DNA from: Bacillota bacterium
Lineage (GTDB): Bacteria > Bacillota > Clostridia > Lachnospirales > WQUN01
Length of the DNA: 40,232 nucleotides
Assembly (NCBI GenBank): GCA_009778185.1
Contig: WRKG01000295.1
Span: 1-40,232, forward strand
Direction: 5' to 3'
Position numbers and translations under genes: made by a program. This document shows positions 1 to 8,026 of the stretch, piece by piece (position 1 is the first letter of the stretch; every line of letters begins with the position of its first letter). The notes under the pieces are model-generated. The model saw only the letters and a program-made list of their open reading frames with translations, was not told the DNA's origin and ran no database searches.

Positions 1-41
1 CTGCTCTGCTCTGCTCTGCTCTGCTCTGCTCTGCTCTGCTC
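1..41. repeat. Pentanucleotide microsatellite, at least 8 copies of CTGCT (AGCAG on minus strand), truncated by window edge
   Basis: Bases 1-40 are exactly (CTGCT)8 followed by C; read directly. Confidence 0.97.
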
Positions 42-43
42 AT
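1..43 (-). CDS. Possible 5' end of a minus-strand ORF, ATG then (AGCAG)n encoding M(SRAEQ)n, continuing off the window
   Basis: CAT at 41-43 on plus gives ATG on minus directly abutting the repeat; no stop in any frame of the repeat; no convincing Shine-Dalgarno immediately upstream, so start is uncertain. Confidence 0.35.
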   Translation of the reverse strand, partial: MSRAEQSRAEQSRA

Positions 44-220
44 TATGCTAAAATCACAAATTTGCATATTTGTCAAGTCCTTTCAAAAATATTTTAATTA
101 CGGTTAATTGTAGCACAATAAAAAAATAATTTCAATGGTTACAAAAAATTTCCAAATAATATTAAAAAATTTTATTCAACATCACTATATTATAAATGCG
201 AATCAAAATTTTTTCAAAAC

Positions 221-271
221 GTAGGGGCGGATATTATCCGCCCGTTTTTTCAAATCCGCAATATTTCAATA
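221..271 (+). repeat. Dispersed REP-like intergenic element copy 1 (GTAGGGGCGGATATTATCCGCCCGTTTTTTCAAATCCGCAATATTTCAAT)
   Basis: Near-identical in inverted orientation at 7831-7881; contains palindrome GGGCGGATATTATCCGCCC. Confidence 0.85.
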
Positions 272-361
272 TAATTTGGATTATCTCAACATAACTGAAA
301 TATCTCAACATAATTTGAATTATTTCAACATTACCTGTAATAATTCAACATTTTTCATGCA
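263..361. repeat. Degenerate ~20-bp tandem repeat, about 5 copies (AT[TC]TCAA[CT]ATAA.TTG.AT-like)
   Basis: Units at 263, 283, 302, 322 and 342 all start with A(T/A)(T/C)TCAA(T/C)AT. Confidence 0.6.
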
Positions 362-433
362 ATAAAACGAATGAACGACCCGCTTGTTAGAAGACAAGTC
401 GACCATCCACTTATCTAAAACAACTGCTCAATG

Positions 434-1099
434 TCAATAACTATCCGAACTTTGCCCTGCCAAAACCTTTATAGCAGAACTTGTTCCTAGACGGCTGCAA
501 CCCTCATTTATGAAAGAAACAAAATCGTTGCGAGTACGCATTCCGCCTGCGGCTTTTATTTTTACGTTTTTGCCAATATGCTCCTTAAAGAGCCAAATAT
601 CTTGTATAGTTGCGCCGCCAGTGCCGAATCCTGTTGAAGTTTTAATGTAATCTGCACCGCTGTCGGTTACGCATTTGCACAGCGAAATTTTTTCCGTTGT
701 GTTAAGATAGCAACATTCAATTATAACTTTAAGAATCTTCCCGCCTATTGCCTTTTTTAAGGTGGTCAATTCTTGTGTAATTTTGTCAAAATGTTGCTCT
801 TTTGCGTCGCCTAAATTTATTACAACGTCAAATTCGGCGGCTCCGTCCTTTAATGCTTGCTCGGTTTCGGCTAATTTTGCGGCGGTAGAGTTATATCCCA
901 AAGGAAAGCCTATAACTGTGCAAATATTCACAGTCGAACCATATTTTTCGTGAACCCGCTTTACAAAAGACGGCGGAATGCAAATAGATGCTGTTTCGTA
1001 GCGAATAGATTCCTCGCATATTTGGACAATTTGTTGCCAAGTTGCAGTTGGCGAAAGTAGCGTGTGATCAACTACTGAATAAATTTTGTCATCGTTCAT
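434..1099 (-). CDS. deoC: Deoxyribose-phosphate aldolase
   Basis: VVDHTLLSPTAT, CTVIGFPLG, EFDVVINLG, KVIIECC, DYIKTSTGFGTGGAT, KAAGGMRT motifs of DeoC. Confidence 0.95.
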   Translation of the reverse strand: MNDDKIYSVVDHTLLSPTATWQQIVQICEESIRYETASICIPPSFVKRVHEKYGSTVNICTVIGFPLGYNSTAAKLAETEQALKDGAAEFDVVINLGDAKEQHFDKITQELTTLKKAIGGKILKVIIECCYLNTTEKISLCKCVTDSGADYIKTSTGFGTGGATIQDIWLFKEHIGKNVKIKAAGGMRTRNDFVSFINEGCSRLGTSSAIKVLAGQSSDSY

Positions 1100-1101
1100 A
1101 A

Positions 1102-1884
1102 TTATTCTCCATTTTTATCTGCTGAAATAAGATTTTTTAATGCTTGTATTGCTACTTTTGTTGGAATTTCTGTATCGTGGCTTATTGGATTACTTAAACC
1201 TTGCGATTCTCGCTCCTGGTTGCCGCAAACTAGCAAAACACTGCCTGTTCGCACTCGCAAGTAACTTCCTACAATAAATAATGTGGAAGATTCCATTTCG
1301 GATGCAAGCGCGCCCATTTTTATGTACGCTTGCCAGCTGTTCGCCAAATTGTGAGATATTGGCATTCTTTCTGGGCTGTGCTGTCCATAAAATGAATCCT
1401 TGCACTGGACAACTCCAACATGAAAATTTTGGTTTAGCAATTTTGCCGCCGCAACCAACGAGGAAACCACTTCAAAATCGGCTACAGCGGGATATTCCAA
1501 AGGTGCGTACTCGTTGCCCGTTCCGTCCAAGCGGATTGCACCTGTTGCAATAACCACATCGCCACCGAGTGCATTTGTCGCCATTCCGCCAGATGTTCCC
1601 ACGCGGATAAAAGTATCTGCACCTATCATAACAAGCTCTTCCAAAGCTATTGCTGTGCTTGGACCGCCGATTCCTGTCGATGTTACGCTAACTTTTTCGC
1701 CGTCTAAAAATCCTGTATAAGTTGTGTATTCGCGCAAATCCGCCACCAGCTTGGGATTATCAAAATGCTCGGCTATGCTTTTGCACCGCTTGGGATCGCC
1801 TGGCATAATAACGTATTTTCCAACATCGCCTTTTTGCATTCCTATGTGATACATATGTGAACCCTTAATATGACCTGTTTCCAT
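1102..1884 (-). CDS. udp: Uridine phosphorylase
   Basis: [38 protein letters not shown] motifs; ORF track starts at GTG 1893 but ATG 1884 is better spaced from GAGGTG. Confidence 0.92.
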   Translation of the reverse strand: METGHIKGSHMYHIGMQKGDVGKYVIMPGDPKRCKSIAEHFDNPKLVADLREYTTYTGFLDGEKVSVTSTGIGGPSTAIALEELVMIGADTFIRVGTSGGMATNALGGDVVIATGAIRLDGTGNEYAPLEYPAVADFEVVSSLVAAAKLLNQNFHVGVVQCKDSFYGQHSPERMPISHNLANSWQAYIKMGALASEMESSTLFIVGSYLRVRTGSVLLVCGNQERESQGLSNPISHDTEIPTKVAIQALKNLISADKNGE

Positions 1885-1987
1885 AAAAATCACCTCGCTT
1901 TTTATTTTATTGTACCCTAAATTTTGGATTTTAGCAAAGCAGATTTTTTACAATTTTGTAAATTCAAAAAATTTTTTTCGCAAATAC

Positions 1988-2016
1988 TTGACAGCTTTTT
2001 TACATTGTGTTATAAC
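1988..2016 (+). promoter_or_regulatory. Candidate sigma-A promoter TTGACA-17-TATAAC for the pilus-like operon
   Basis: TTGACA at 1988-1993 and TATAAC at 2011-2016 with 17-nt spacer. Confidence 0.7.
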
Positions 2017-2022
2017 TTAAAT

Positions 2023-2473
2023 AGGAATTTAATTTTGTCCTAAAATGAATGATATTACTTTGAAAAAGGGTAGTTATTAGCACTGAAAAATAACTTGTAA
2101 AAAATTATGAACAGGGGGTGAAAACCGTTGTTGAAATTTTTTGTGTTCTATGATATTATCAATATGGTAACATTGAGAACTGAATTTTGCCGTTTCAAGA
2201 AGAAAGAAAAAGCAAGGCGAAAACCAAGCCGTTACCTTTCTTGTGTAAAATATTCAAGGTATAATGTTAATTTGTCCGCTAAATACGCACCTTTCAAGGC
2301 GTTACCCGCCTGCTGGACGGGCAGGGCAGATGTGTACCGTACGTTGAACGGGAATTTAAGCCCTTGGAGCATCACACTAAACGAGAGTAGTTGCTTTTTA
2401 ACCAAATCGGATGCGTTGAATTGGGAATGGAACATAGAAAATTATAACTTCTTGTAAGTTTTCAGCAACGGAA
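2023..2473 (+). other. Long (~450 nt) leader upstream of the TGase/PilC/PilT operon; may contain a structured RNA or a small ORF (TTG at 2128, 109 aa)
   Basis: Distance from candidate promoter to ATG 2474; GC-rich segment ACCCGCCTGCTGGACGGGCAGGGCAG near 2303-2330 in AT-rich surroundings; AGGGGG ahead of TTG 2128. Confidence 0.4.
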
Positions 2474-3658
2474 TTGGCTATGAGTCATTATGATAAAAGA
2501 AAAACTGTTATTCGGCGAACTATTTTGTTTGTTCCTTTAATTACCGTTTTTTTGTTAGTAGGTTGCGGCGATGATTTAGATGTTGGTGGACTTGTTGACG
2601 GTTTAACTGAAGGAATCACTGGTTTAACTGACGACCTTACTGGAGCATTTGCAGACGGCAGTGGCGGTGGAAACACTGGCGGTGGCGGTTCTGGCGGTGG
2701 TGGTAGCACTGGAGGCGGTGGTGGTGGCGGTGGCGGCGGAAGTACTGGCGGCGGCGGTGGTGGAAACACTGGCGGTGGCGGCGGTTTGAATGCTGCTGGC
2801 AACGACAACGTAGATCCATCCATGTTGCGCACACCAGTGCAACCTGGCAACGTTAGAATGCCGTCTGGACCTGGCGAAAACTATGTTCAAGAGGGTTCAG
2901 TAACATTGGATATATCTAATGTTTCGGGCGGATATTTTATGGTGCGTTACGATGGAACCGCTCCTCGTGTAGCTATGCGGGTTTCCAAACCTGGTGCTAG
3001 TGATATTTACGATTTTAATATATCCACTGATGGCCAATGGAACGTATTTACTTTCTCTAGGGGAAACGGCACTTACGAGGTTCAAATACTGGAGAACGTA
3101 CAAGACCAAATGTTTGCTTTGGTTTTAACTCAAACGATTGAGGTCTCGTTAAGCAACCAGCACTTGCCATTTTTATTGCCCAATCAGTTTGTAAACTTTA
3201 ACCGAAATTCAAACGCTGTTGCTTTGGCGGCACAACTTGCACAAGGTGCAACTAACGAAATTGACGTTATAAACGCCATTTACGACTATATTATTAGTAA
3301 TATAGAATACGATTTTGCCTTAGCAGAGCAAATTATTGGCGGTCAAGTTGTAACCTATGTACCCGATATTGACCGCACTTTGCAAATACGTCGCGGAATC
3401 TGCTTTGATTACGCCTCGTTAATGGCTGCTATGTTACGCTCGCAAGGTATTCCAACTCGCTTGGAAATCGGCTTTGTTTCGGGCGGTATTTTCCACGCTT
3501 GGGTTTCTGTGTATTCCCCTGATGAAGGTTGGGTTCGTATTGCTCATTTTGCTGGAGATGGTCAATTTACACGACTAGATCCTACTTTTTCGGCTAGTGG
3601 CGCAGACGATACTTTCATTGGCGATGGCACTAACTACAGCACAATGTTTATCCATTAA
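2474..3658 (+). CDS. Lipoprotein with poly-Gly/Ser/Thr linker and C-terminal transglutaminase-like (Cys-His-Asp) domain
   Basis: Signal peptide with lipobox LLVGC; low-complexity GGGGSTGGGG linker; RRGICFDYASLMAAMLRSQGIPTRLEIGF...FHAWVSVY...LDPTFSA typical of transglutaminase-like superfamily. Confidence 0.85.
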   Translation: MAMSHYDKRKTVIRRTILFVPLITVFLLVGCGDDLDVGGLVDGLTEGITGLTDDLTGAFADGSGGGNTGGGGSGGGGSTGGGGGGGGGGSTGGGGGGNTGGGGGLNAAGNDNVDPSMLRTPVQPGNVRMPSGPGENYVQEGSVTLDISNVSGGYFMVRYDGTAPRVAMRVSKPGASDIYDFNISTDGQWNVFTFSRGNGTYEVQILENVQDQMFALVLTQTIEVSLSNQHLPFLLPNQFVNFNRNSNAVALAAQLAQGATNEIDVINAIYDYIISNIEYDFALAEQIIGGQVVTYVPDIDRTLQIRRGICFDYASLMAAMLRSQGIPTRLEIGFVSGGIFHAWVSVYSPDEGWVRIAHFAGDGQFTRLDPTFSASGADDTFIGDGTNYSTMFIH

Positions 3659-3675
3659 AAAAATCAAAAATTTTG

Positions 3676-3713
3676 TCAACTGTATTGATGTCTGTTGATG
3701 TCAATGCAGTTGA
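3676..3713 (+). terminator. Imperfect stem-loop between TGase lipoprotein and pilC (possible intra-operon attenuator/processing hairpin)
   Basis: TCAACTGTATTGATGT...ATGTCAATGCAGTTGA inverted repeat. Confidence 0.5.
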
Positions 3714-3795
3714 TTTAATTATATTTAACTACACGAGAGGAGGACGGCGGTTTTCTATAACTTATTTGGTTGTAGATTTCCTTGCCGAAGTTTTT

Positions 3796-4854
3796 ATGAG
3801 TGAAAAAACTAAACGCAAAGATACTTTGTCTTTTTCCGAAATATCAGCGTTTTGTGCGCAAATGTCCATGATATTAAAATCTGGAATATCTCTTGCGGAG
3901 GGAATTGGCATTATGCGTGATGATGCCGAAAACCCTGACGGAAAGGGTATTTTGGCTAGTATACACGAAGATGTTGAAATTGGCGCTCCGCTTTATACTG
4001 CCCTGGAAAAAACGGGCAAATTTCCCGATTATATGCTGACTATGATTGAAATTGGTGAGGCAACTGGTAAACTTGACAACGTAATGGAATCTCTCACGAA
4101 CTATTATGAACGTGAAGAGGCGATTGCCCGAACTATTCGCAGTGCAGTTGCTTATCCGCTAGTTATGATTGCGATGATGTTAGCTGTTATCATTATTTTG
4201 ATTGTGCAAGTAATGCCGATATTTAGCGAAGTTTTCCAAGGATTAGGCGCACAAATGACGGGTTTTCCGTTGGCTGTTATGAACTTTGGACAAACTTTAT
4301 CTAACTATGGCGTTGTTATCGTTATTGTTGTTGCTGTTATTGCGGTTGCTTTTTTGGTTTTGCGAGCTACTCCCGCTGGCAGCGATTTGCTTAACAGGTT
4401 CAAAGAAGGTTTCTTTTTGACACGTGGCTTGTATGCAAAAATTGCATCGGGCAAATTTGCATCGGCAATGGCGCTGATGTTGGCAAGCGGAATGGACACT
4501 GACAAAAGCCTAGAAATGGTACATAAATTAGTGGCAACTCCATCTATACGTAGCAAAATAGCTAAATGTCAAGCGTTGTTAGCCGACGGCACAAACTTTT
4601 CCGATTCGCTTGTTCACGTGGGAATGTTTTCGGGCGTTTACGCTAGAATGGTTAGCGTTGCCTTCAAAACTGGCTCTATGGACAACATAATGGAAAAATT
4701 AGCAATTCGTTACGAGGAAGAAACAAACGCACAAATTAACAATATCATTTCTATTGTAGAGCCATCGCTTGTAGCGGTTTTATCCGTTATTGTTGGCGTT
4801 ATCTTGTTATCCGTTATGTTACCTTTAATGGGAATTATGGCTGCAATAGGATAA
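3796..4854 (+). CDS. pilC: Type IV pilus / type II secretion inner-membrane platform protein (PilC/GspF family)
   Basis: FSEISAFCAQMSMILKSGISLAEGI, MLTMIEIGEATGKLDNVMESLTNYYEREE, IVEPSLVAVLSVIVGVILLSVMLPL; the ORF-track start at 3673 runs through a hairpin, so start 3796 (or TTG 3766) preferred. Confidence 0.9.
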   Translation: MSEKTKRKDTLSFSEISAFCAQMSMILKSGISLAEGIGIMRDDAENPDGKGILASIHEDVEIGAPLYTALEKTGKFPDYMLTMIEIGEATGKLDNVMESLTNYYEREEAIARTIRSAVAYPLVMIAMMLAVIIILIVQVMPIFSEVFQGLGAQMTGFPLAVMNFGQTLSNYGVVIVIVVAVIAVAFLVLRATPAGSDLLNRFKEGFFLTRGLYAKIASGKFASAMALMLASGMDTDKSLEMVHKLVATPSIRSKIAKCQALLADGTNFSDSLVHVGMFSGVYARMVSVAFKTGSMDNIMEKLAIRYEEETNAQINNIISIVEPSLVAVLSVIVGVILLSVMLPLMGIMAAIG

Positions 4855-4864
4855 GAGGTGTTTT

Positions 4865-5206
4865 ATGGGCAGAAAAAATAGATTCGGCGGGCAGGGCAAA
4901 CGCCGCGGCGGAATATCGGGAATGTTGTTGCCTTTAGCTTTTTTTGTGGCTATTGTGGCTATGTTTAATATGGGCATTAGCCAACTTACACAAGCCAACG
5001 AAGAAGAGGCGCTTAATTCTACCAGACAAGCGGTTGTTAGGGCTGCTGTCCAGTTTTATGCACTCGAGGGCAGGTATCCGCCAACTTTGGATTATCTTGT
5101 AGATCGTTTTGGCTTGCAACTAGATACTGACCGCTTTATTGTGCATTACAACGCATTTGCATCTAATGTAATGCCGCAAATTACGGTTTTACCAAGAGAT
5201 TTTTGA
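4865..5206 (+). CDS. Small single-TM protein, pseudopilin-like
   Basis: N-terminal TM then AVQFYALEGRYPPTLDYL helix reminiscent of pseudopilins; operonic position. Confidence 0.55.
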   Translation: MGRKNRFGGQGKRRGGISGMLLPLAFFVAIVAMFNMGISQLTQANEEEALNSTRQAVVRAAVQFYALEGRYPPTLDYLVDRFGLQLDTDRFIVHYNAFASNVMPQITVLPRDF

Positions 5207-5233
5207 CGGAAATTAAATTGAAAAAATTTACAT

Positions 5234-5265
5234 CTGTTTTAGCATCAAAATTGGTGCTAAAACAG
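5234..5265 (+). other. Perfect 11-bp intra-operon hairpin (CTGTTTTAGCA - loop - TGCTAAAACAG)
   Basis: Exact inverted repeat 5234-5244 / 5255-5265, not followed by a T tract. Confidence 0.75.
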
Positions 5266-5284
5266 GGTTGAAGGGGATTTTTAT

Positions 5285-5797
5285 ATGAATACAGGAGGTG
5301 GACGAAACCGCCGCCATATTGTTGATGTTTTATTTACTTTAGCATTGTTTTGTGTGTTTGCAGCAGCTTCTTTAATTGTTGTGTTTATTGGTGCAGAGGT
5401 TTACCGAAATGCGGTCAACCGCATCGACACGGGCTTTGAAGTAAACACAACTTTAATGTTCGTATCTACCAATATAAGACAACGAGATTCCTATAACGCC
5501 GTACGCATCGATGAAATTGAAGGACACCACGCATTAGTTTTGCAACAAGATATAGGCGAACAAACCTTTGAAACTTGGATATTCCATTATGATGGTGCAT
5601 TACGCGAAATTTTTATAAATGCCGAAAATCGAACCGTTTTAGCGTTAGCAGCTGGGCAGCATCTAGTAAATGTGTATTATTTTGACATCGAATTAGTTGA
5701 AGATAGGCTTGTTGCAATAACGGTCGGCAGCGAAAGTGGCTATTCTGCACAAATGTTGGTCGGCTTGCGTAGCGGCTATAACGGAGGTGGCATTTAA
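5285..5797 (+). CDS. DUF4860-like single-TM protein of pilus-type operons
   Basis: N-terminal RHIVDVLFTLALFCVFAAASLIVVFIGAEVYR; pattern and gene context; family name from memory. Confidence 0.55.
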   Translation: MNTGGGRNRRHIVDVLFTLALFCVFAAASLIVVFIGAEVYRNAVNRIDTGFEVNTTLMFVSTNIRQRDSYNAVRIDEIEGHHALVLQQDIGEQTFETWIFHYDGALREIFINAENRTVLALAAGQHLVNVYYFDIELVEDRLVAITVGSESGYSAQMLVGLRSGYNGGGI

Positions 5798-6216
5798 TGG
5801 CAAAATCTAAATCGGGATTATTTTTGATGGAACTTATTATTGCTATTGCGTTTTTTTCGGTATCTAGTGCTATTTGTATTCAACTTTTTGCGTTGGCACA
5901 TACTTTAACTGCAAGTAGCGTAAATATGCAAATGGCGGTTATTAACGCACAAAGTGCCGCCGAAACTTTCAAAGTTGCTGGCGATGACGTTGATTATTTG
6001 CGGCAACTGTTACAAGCCGATATTGTTGACGGCAACGTTGTTGCAAATTTTGACGAGGATTGGAACAGAATTAGCGCCGCCGAAGAAGTTCGCTACAGAT
6101 TGCTTATAAATTCTGATGTAGTTAGCAATATGGCAACGGCAGTAATTACTATTTCCGATTTCATGGACGGCTCGGAGGTTTATTCTTTGACGGTTCATAA
6201 ATATTTGGGATTGTAG
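5797..6216 (+). CDS. Prepilin/pseudopilin-like protein
   Basis: SG-LFLMELIIAIAFFSVSSAICIQLF: Gly cleavage site with Glu+5 and hydrophobic helix. Confidence 0.7.
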   Translation: MAKSKSGLFLMELIIAIAFFSVSSAICIQLFALAHTLTASSVNMQMAVINAQSAAETFKVAGDDVDYLRQLLQADIVDGNVVANFDEDWNRISAAEEVRYRLLINSDVVSNMATAVITISDFMDGSEVYSLTVHKYLGL

Positions 6217-6234
6217 CCTAAAAGGGGGAACAAA

Positions 6235-6669
6235 ATGCGAGCTTCAATAGGCAGTGTTAATATAGGCGGCTCTTCTATATTGGTTATTTTTGTTTTGTTG
6301 TGTTTAACTACTTTTGCGACTTTAGCAATGGTTTCGGCAACTGCCAACCATAGAATTGCCCTACGAACCGTCGAGGCTTCGAATGCCTACTATTTGGCGG
6401 ATTCGCAAGCCGAGGAAATTTTGGCACAAATAAATTTTATTGTAACATCCGAAAATGACGACAATATTGTACAACAACGATTATTAGCTTTAGGTGCAGT
6501 TTTGGAGGAAAATATTATTTCGTACAGCGTACCTATTGACGATGTTCTAAGAATAGATGTAAAATTAGAAATGATTAACGATAATTTGCGAATTGTTTCG
6601 TGGATTATGGTTGCCGATTACGATCCAAGCGAGTTCGGCACTGGCGGCTTAAACGTATGGCCAGGTTAA
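6235..6669 (+). CDS. Minor pseudopilin/PilX-like membrane protein
   Basis: N-terminal hydrophobic helix followed by EASNAYYLADSQAEEIL, a motif common in PilX-type proteins; operonic. Confidence 0.55.
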   Translation: MRASIGSVNIGGSSILVIFVLLCLTTFATLAMVSATANHRIALRTVEASNAYYLADSQAEEILAQINFIVTSENDDNIVQQRLLALGAVLEENIISYSVPIDDVLRIDVKLEMINDNLRIVSWIMVADYDPSEFGTGGLNVWPG

Positions 6670-6693
6670 TCGAAGAATAAAGGGAGTGTTTTT

Positions 6694-7749
6694 GTGGATA
6701 TAATGGATATTTTATCCGAGGCAGTTAGTAACAATTCATCTGATATATTTATCATTGCTGGTATGCCTATAACATATAAAATTAACGAGAAATTTGTTGC
6801 GACTAAAACAAAACCTCTTGGTTTAGCCGATACCGAGGCTTTGGTTGCCCGAATTTACGATAATGTTACTGTTTCTAGTTTAGATAAAGTAAAAAAATTG
6901 GGCGACGATGACTTTTCTTTTGCGTTGCCTGGGTTAAGCCGTTTTAGAGTTAATGTTTACAAGCAACGTGGTTCTTTGGCTGCTGTTATTCGGGTTATTC
7001 GTTTCGATTTGCCTAATCCCGAAACTGTCGGCATTCCAAAAACGGTAATGGATTTAGCCGACCGCCGAAAGGGCTTAATTTTGGTAACTGGCACTGCTGG
7101 CAGTGGCAAATCTACAACATTAGCTTGTATGATTGACAAAATCAACAAAACTAGAACGGATCACATAGTTACACTAGAAGATCCGCTGGAATATTTGCAC
7201 CGCCATGACAAAAGTATAATTAGTCAACGAGAAGTGCATACTGACACGGAAAGTTATGTTAAGGCTTTGCGGGCTTCGTTGCGACAAGCCCCCGATGTTG
7301 TTTTGCTAGGCGAAATGCGCGACCACGAAACAATTTCGGTTGCAATGACAGCCGCCGAAACTGGGCATTTAGTTTTTTCTACACTACATACCGTGGGAGC
7401 CGCCAATACAATCGACCGTATAATTGACGCTTTTGGTGCAAATCAGCAAAACCAAATAAGAATACAATTAGCAATGGTTTTGCAAGCGGTTATATCGCAA
7501 CAACTGTTGCCCACCGAGGACGGCAAATTAACGCCCGCCTTTGAAGTTATGATTGTCAACAACGCCGTTCGCACAATGATACGTGATGCAAAAATACATC
7601 AAATTGACTCGGTAATCCATTCGTCTTCCGCAGAGGGCATGATTACTTTGGATTCGTACCTAATAAATTTGCTAAAGGCTGGCAAAATATCTTCCAAAAC
7701 AGCAATCGCCTACAGCACAAATCCAGAGTTAATGTCTAAAAAAATCTAA
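6694..7749 (+). CDS. pilT: Twitching-motility/retraction ATPase PilT
   Basis: Walker A GTAGSGKSTT, Asp/Walker B boxes (EDPLEY, LGEMRD), His box STLHT, AVRTMIRD resembling PilT AIRNLIRE; GTG start. Confidence 0.92.
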   Translation: MDIMDILSEAVSNNSSDIFIIAGMPITYKINEKFVATKTKPLGLADTEALVARIYDNVTVSSLDKVKKLGDDDFSFALPGLSRFRVNVYKQRGSLAAVIRVIRFDLPNPETVGIPKTVMDLADRRKGLILVTGTAGSGKSTTLACMIDKINKTRTDHIVTLEDPLEYLHRHDKSIISQREVHTDTESYVKALRASLRQAPDVVLLGEMRDHETISVAMTAAETGHLVFSTLHTVGAANTIDRIIDAFGANQQNQIRIQLAMVLQAVISQQLLPTEDGKLTPAFEVMIVNNAVRTMIRDAKIHQIDSVIHSSSAEGMITLDSYLINLLKAGKISSKTAIAYSTNPELMSKKI

Positions 7750-7777
7750 TAAAATAATCATAAAAAGTGGCAAAATC

Positions 7778-7805
7778 AAACAGACCGAAAATGTTCGGTC
7801 TGTTT
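7778..7805 (+). terminator. Terminator hairpin copy 1 downstream of pilT
   Basis: AAACAGACCGAA-AATG-TTCGGTCTGTTT perfect 12-bp stem followed by T-rich stretch. Confidence 0.85.
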
Positions 7806-7830
7806 TGGGTTTTTTAGGGTTATTGTAAAA

Positions 7831-7881
7831 TATTGAAATATTACGGATTTGGAAAAAACGAGCGGATAATATCCGCCCCTA
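7831..7881 (-). repeat. Dispersed REP-like element copy 2 (inverted relative to copy 1)
   Basis: Reverse complement GTAGGGGCGGATATTATCCGCTCGTTTTTTCCAAATCCGTAATATTTCAAT matches 221-271 with only a few differences. Confidence 0.85.
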
Positions 7882-7934
7882 CAAAAAGCCAACCGCCCGA
7901 TATTGCTACATAAAATTTTTTTGAAATTGGTTAA

Positions 7935-7980
7935 AAACAAATCAAACAGACCGAAAATGTTCGGTCTGTTTGATTTGTTT
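7935..7980. terminator. Bidirectional terminator hairpin copy 2, perfect 21-bp stem, between convergent pilT and rny
   Basis: AAACAAATCAAACAGACCGAA-AATG-TTCGGTCTGTTTGATTTGTTT; T/A tracts on both sides. Confidence 0.92.
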
Positions 7981-8026
7981 TTTGTGAAAATTCAAATTTA
8001 CGGTTTTAATATTTTGAAACATTTTT

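Noticed and set aside
263-361. CRISPR array
   Set aside because: 20-bp period without distinct spacers, and repeats are degenerate; no cas genes.
1281-1553. Plus-strand ORF 90 aa opposite udp
   Set aside because: Antisense to a clear enzyme gene; no independent support.
2017-2473. c-di-GMP-I (GEMM) riboswitch controlling pilus genes
   Set aside because: Expected conserved segments (such as CACGCACAGGGCAAACC and GGGACGCAAAGC) are not present; left as an unknown leader.
2488-2850. Minus-strand Pro-rich ORF (and 2624..2890, 2637..2834) opposite the lipoprotein
   Set aside because: Antisense image of the poly-Gly linker codons; no RBS or protein-like features.
3673-3795. 41-aa N-terminal extension of PilC
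   Set aside because: Encoded by a stem-loop and non-conserved sequence; homology begins after M at 3796.
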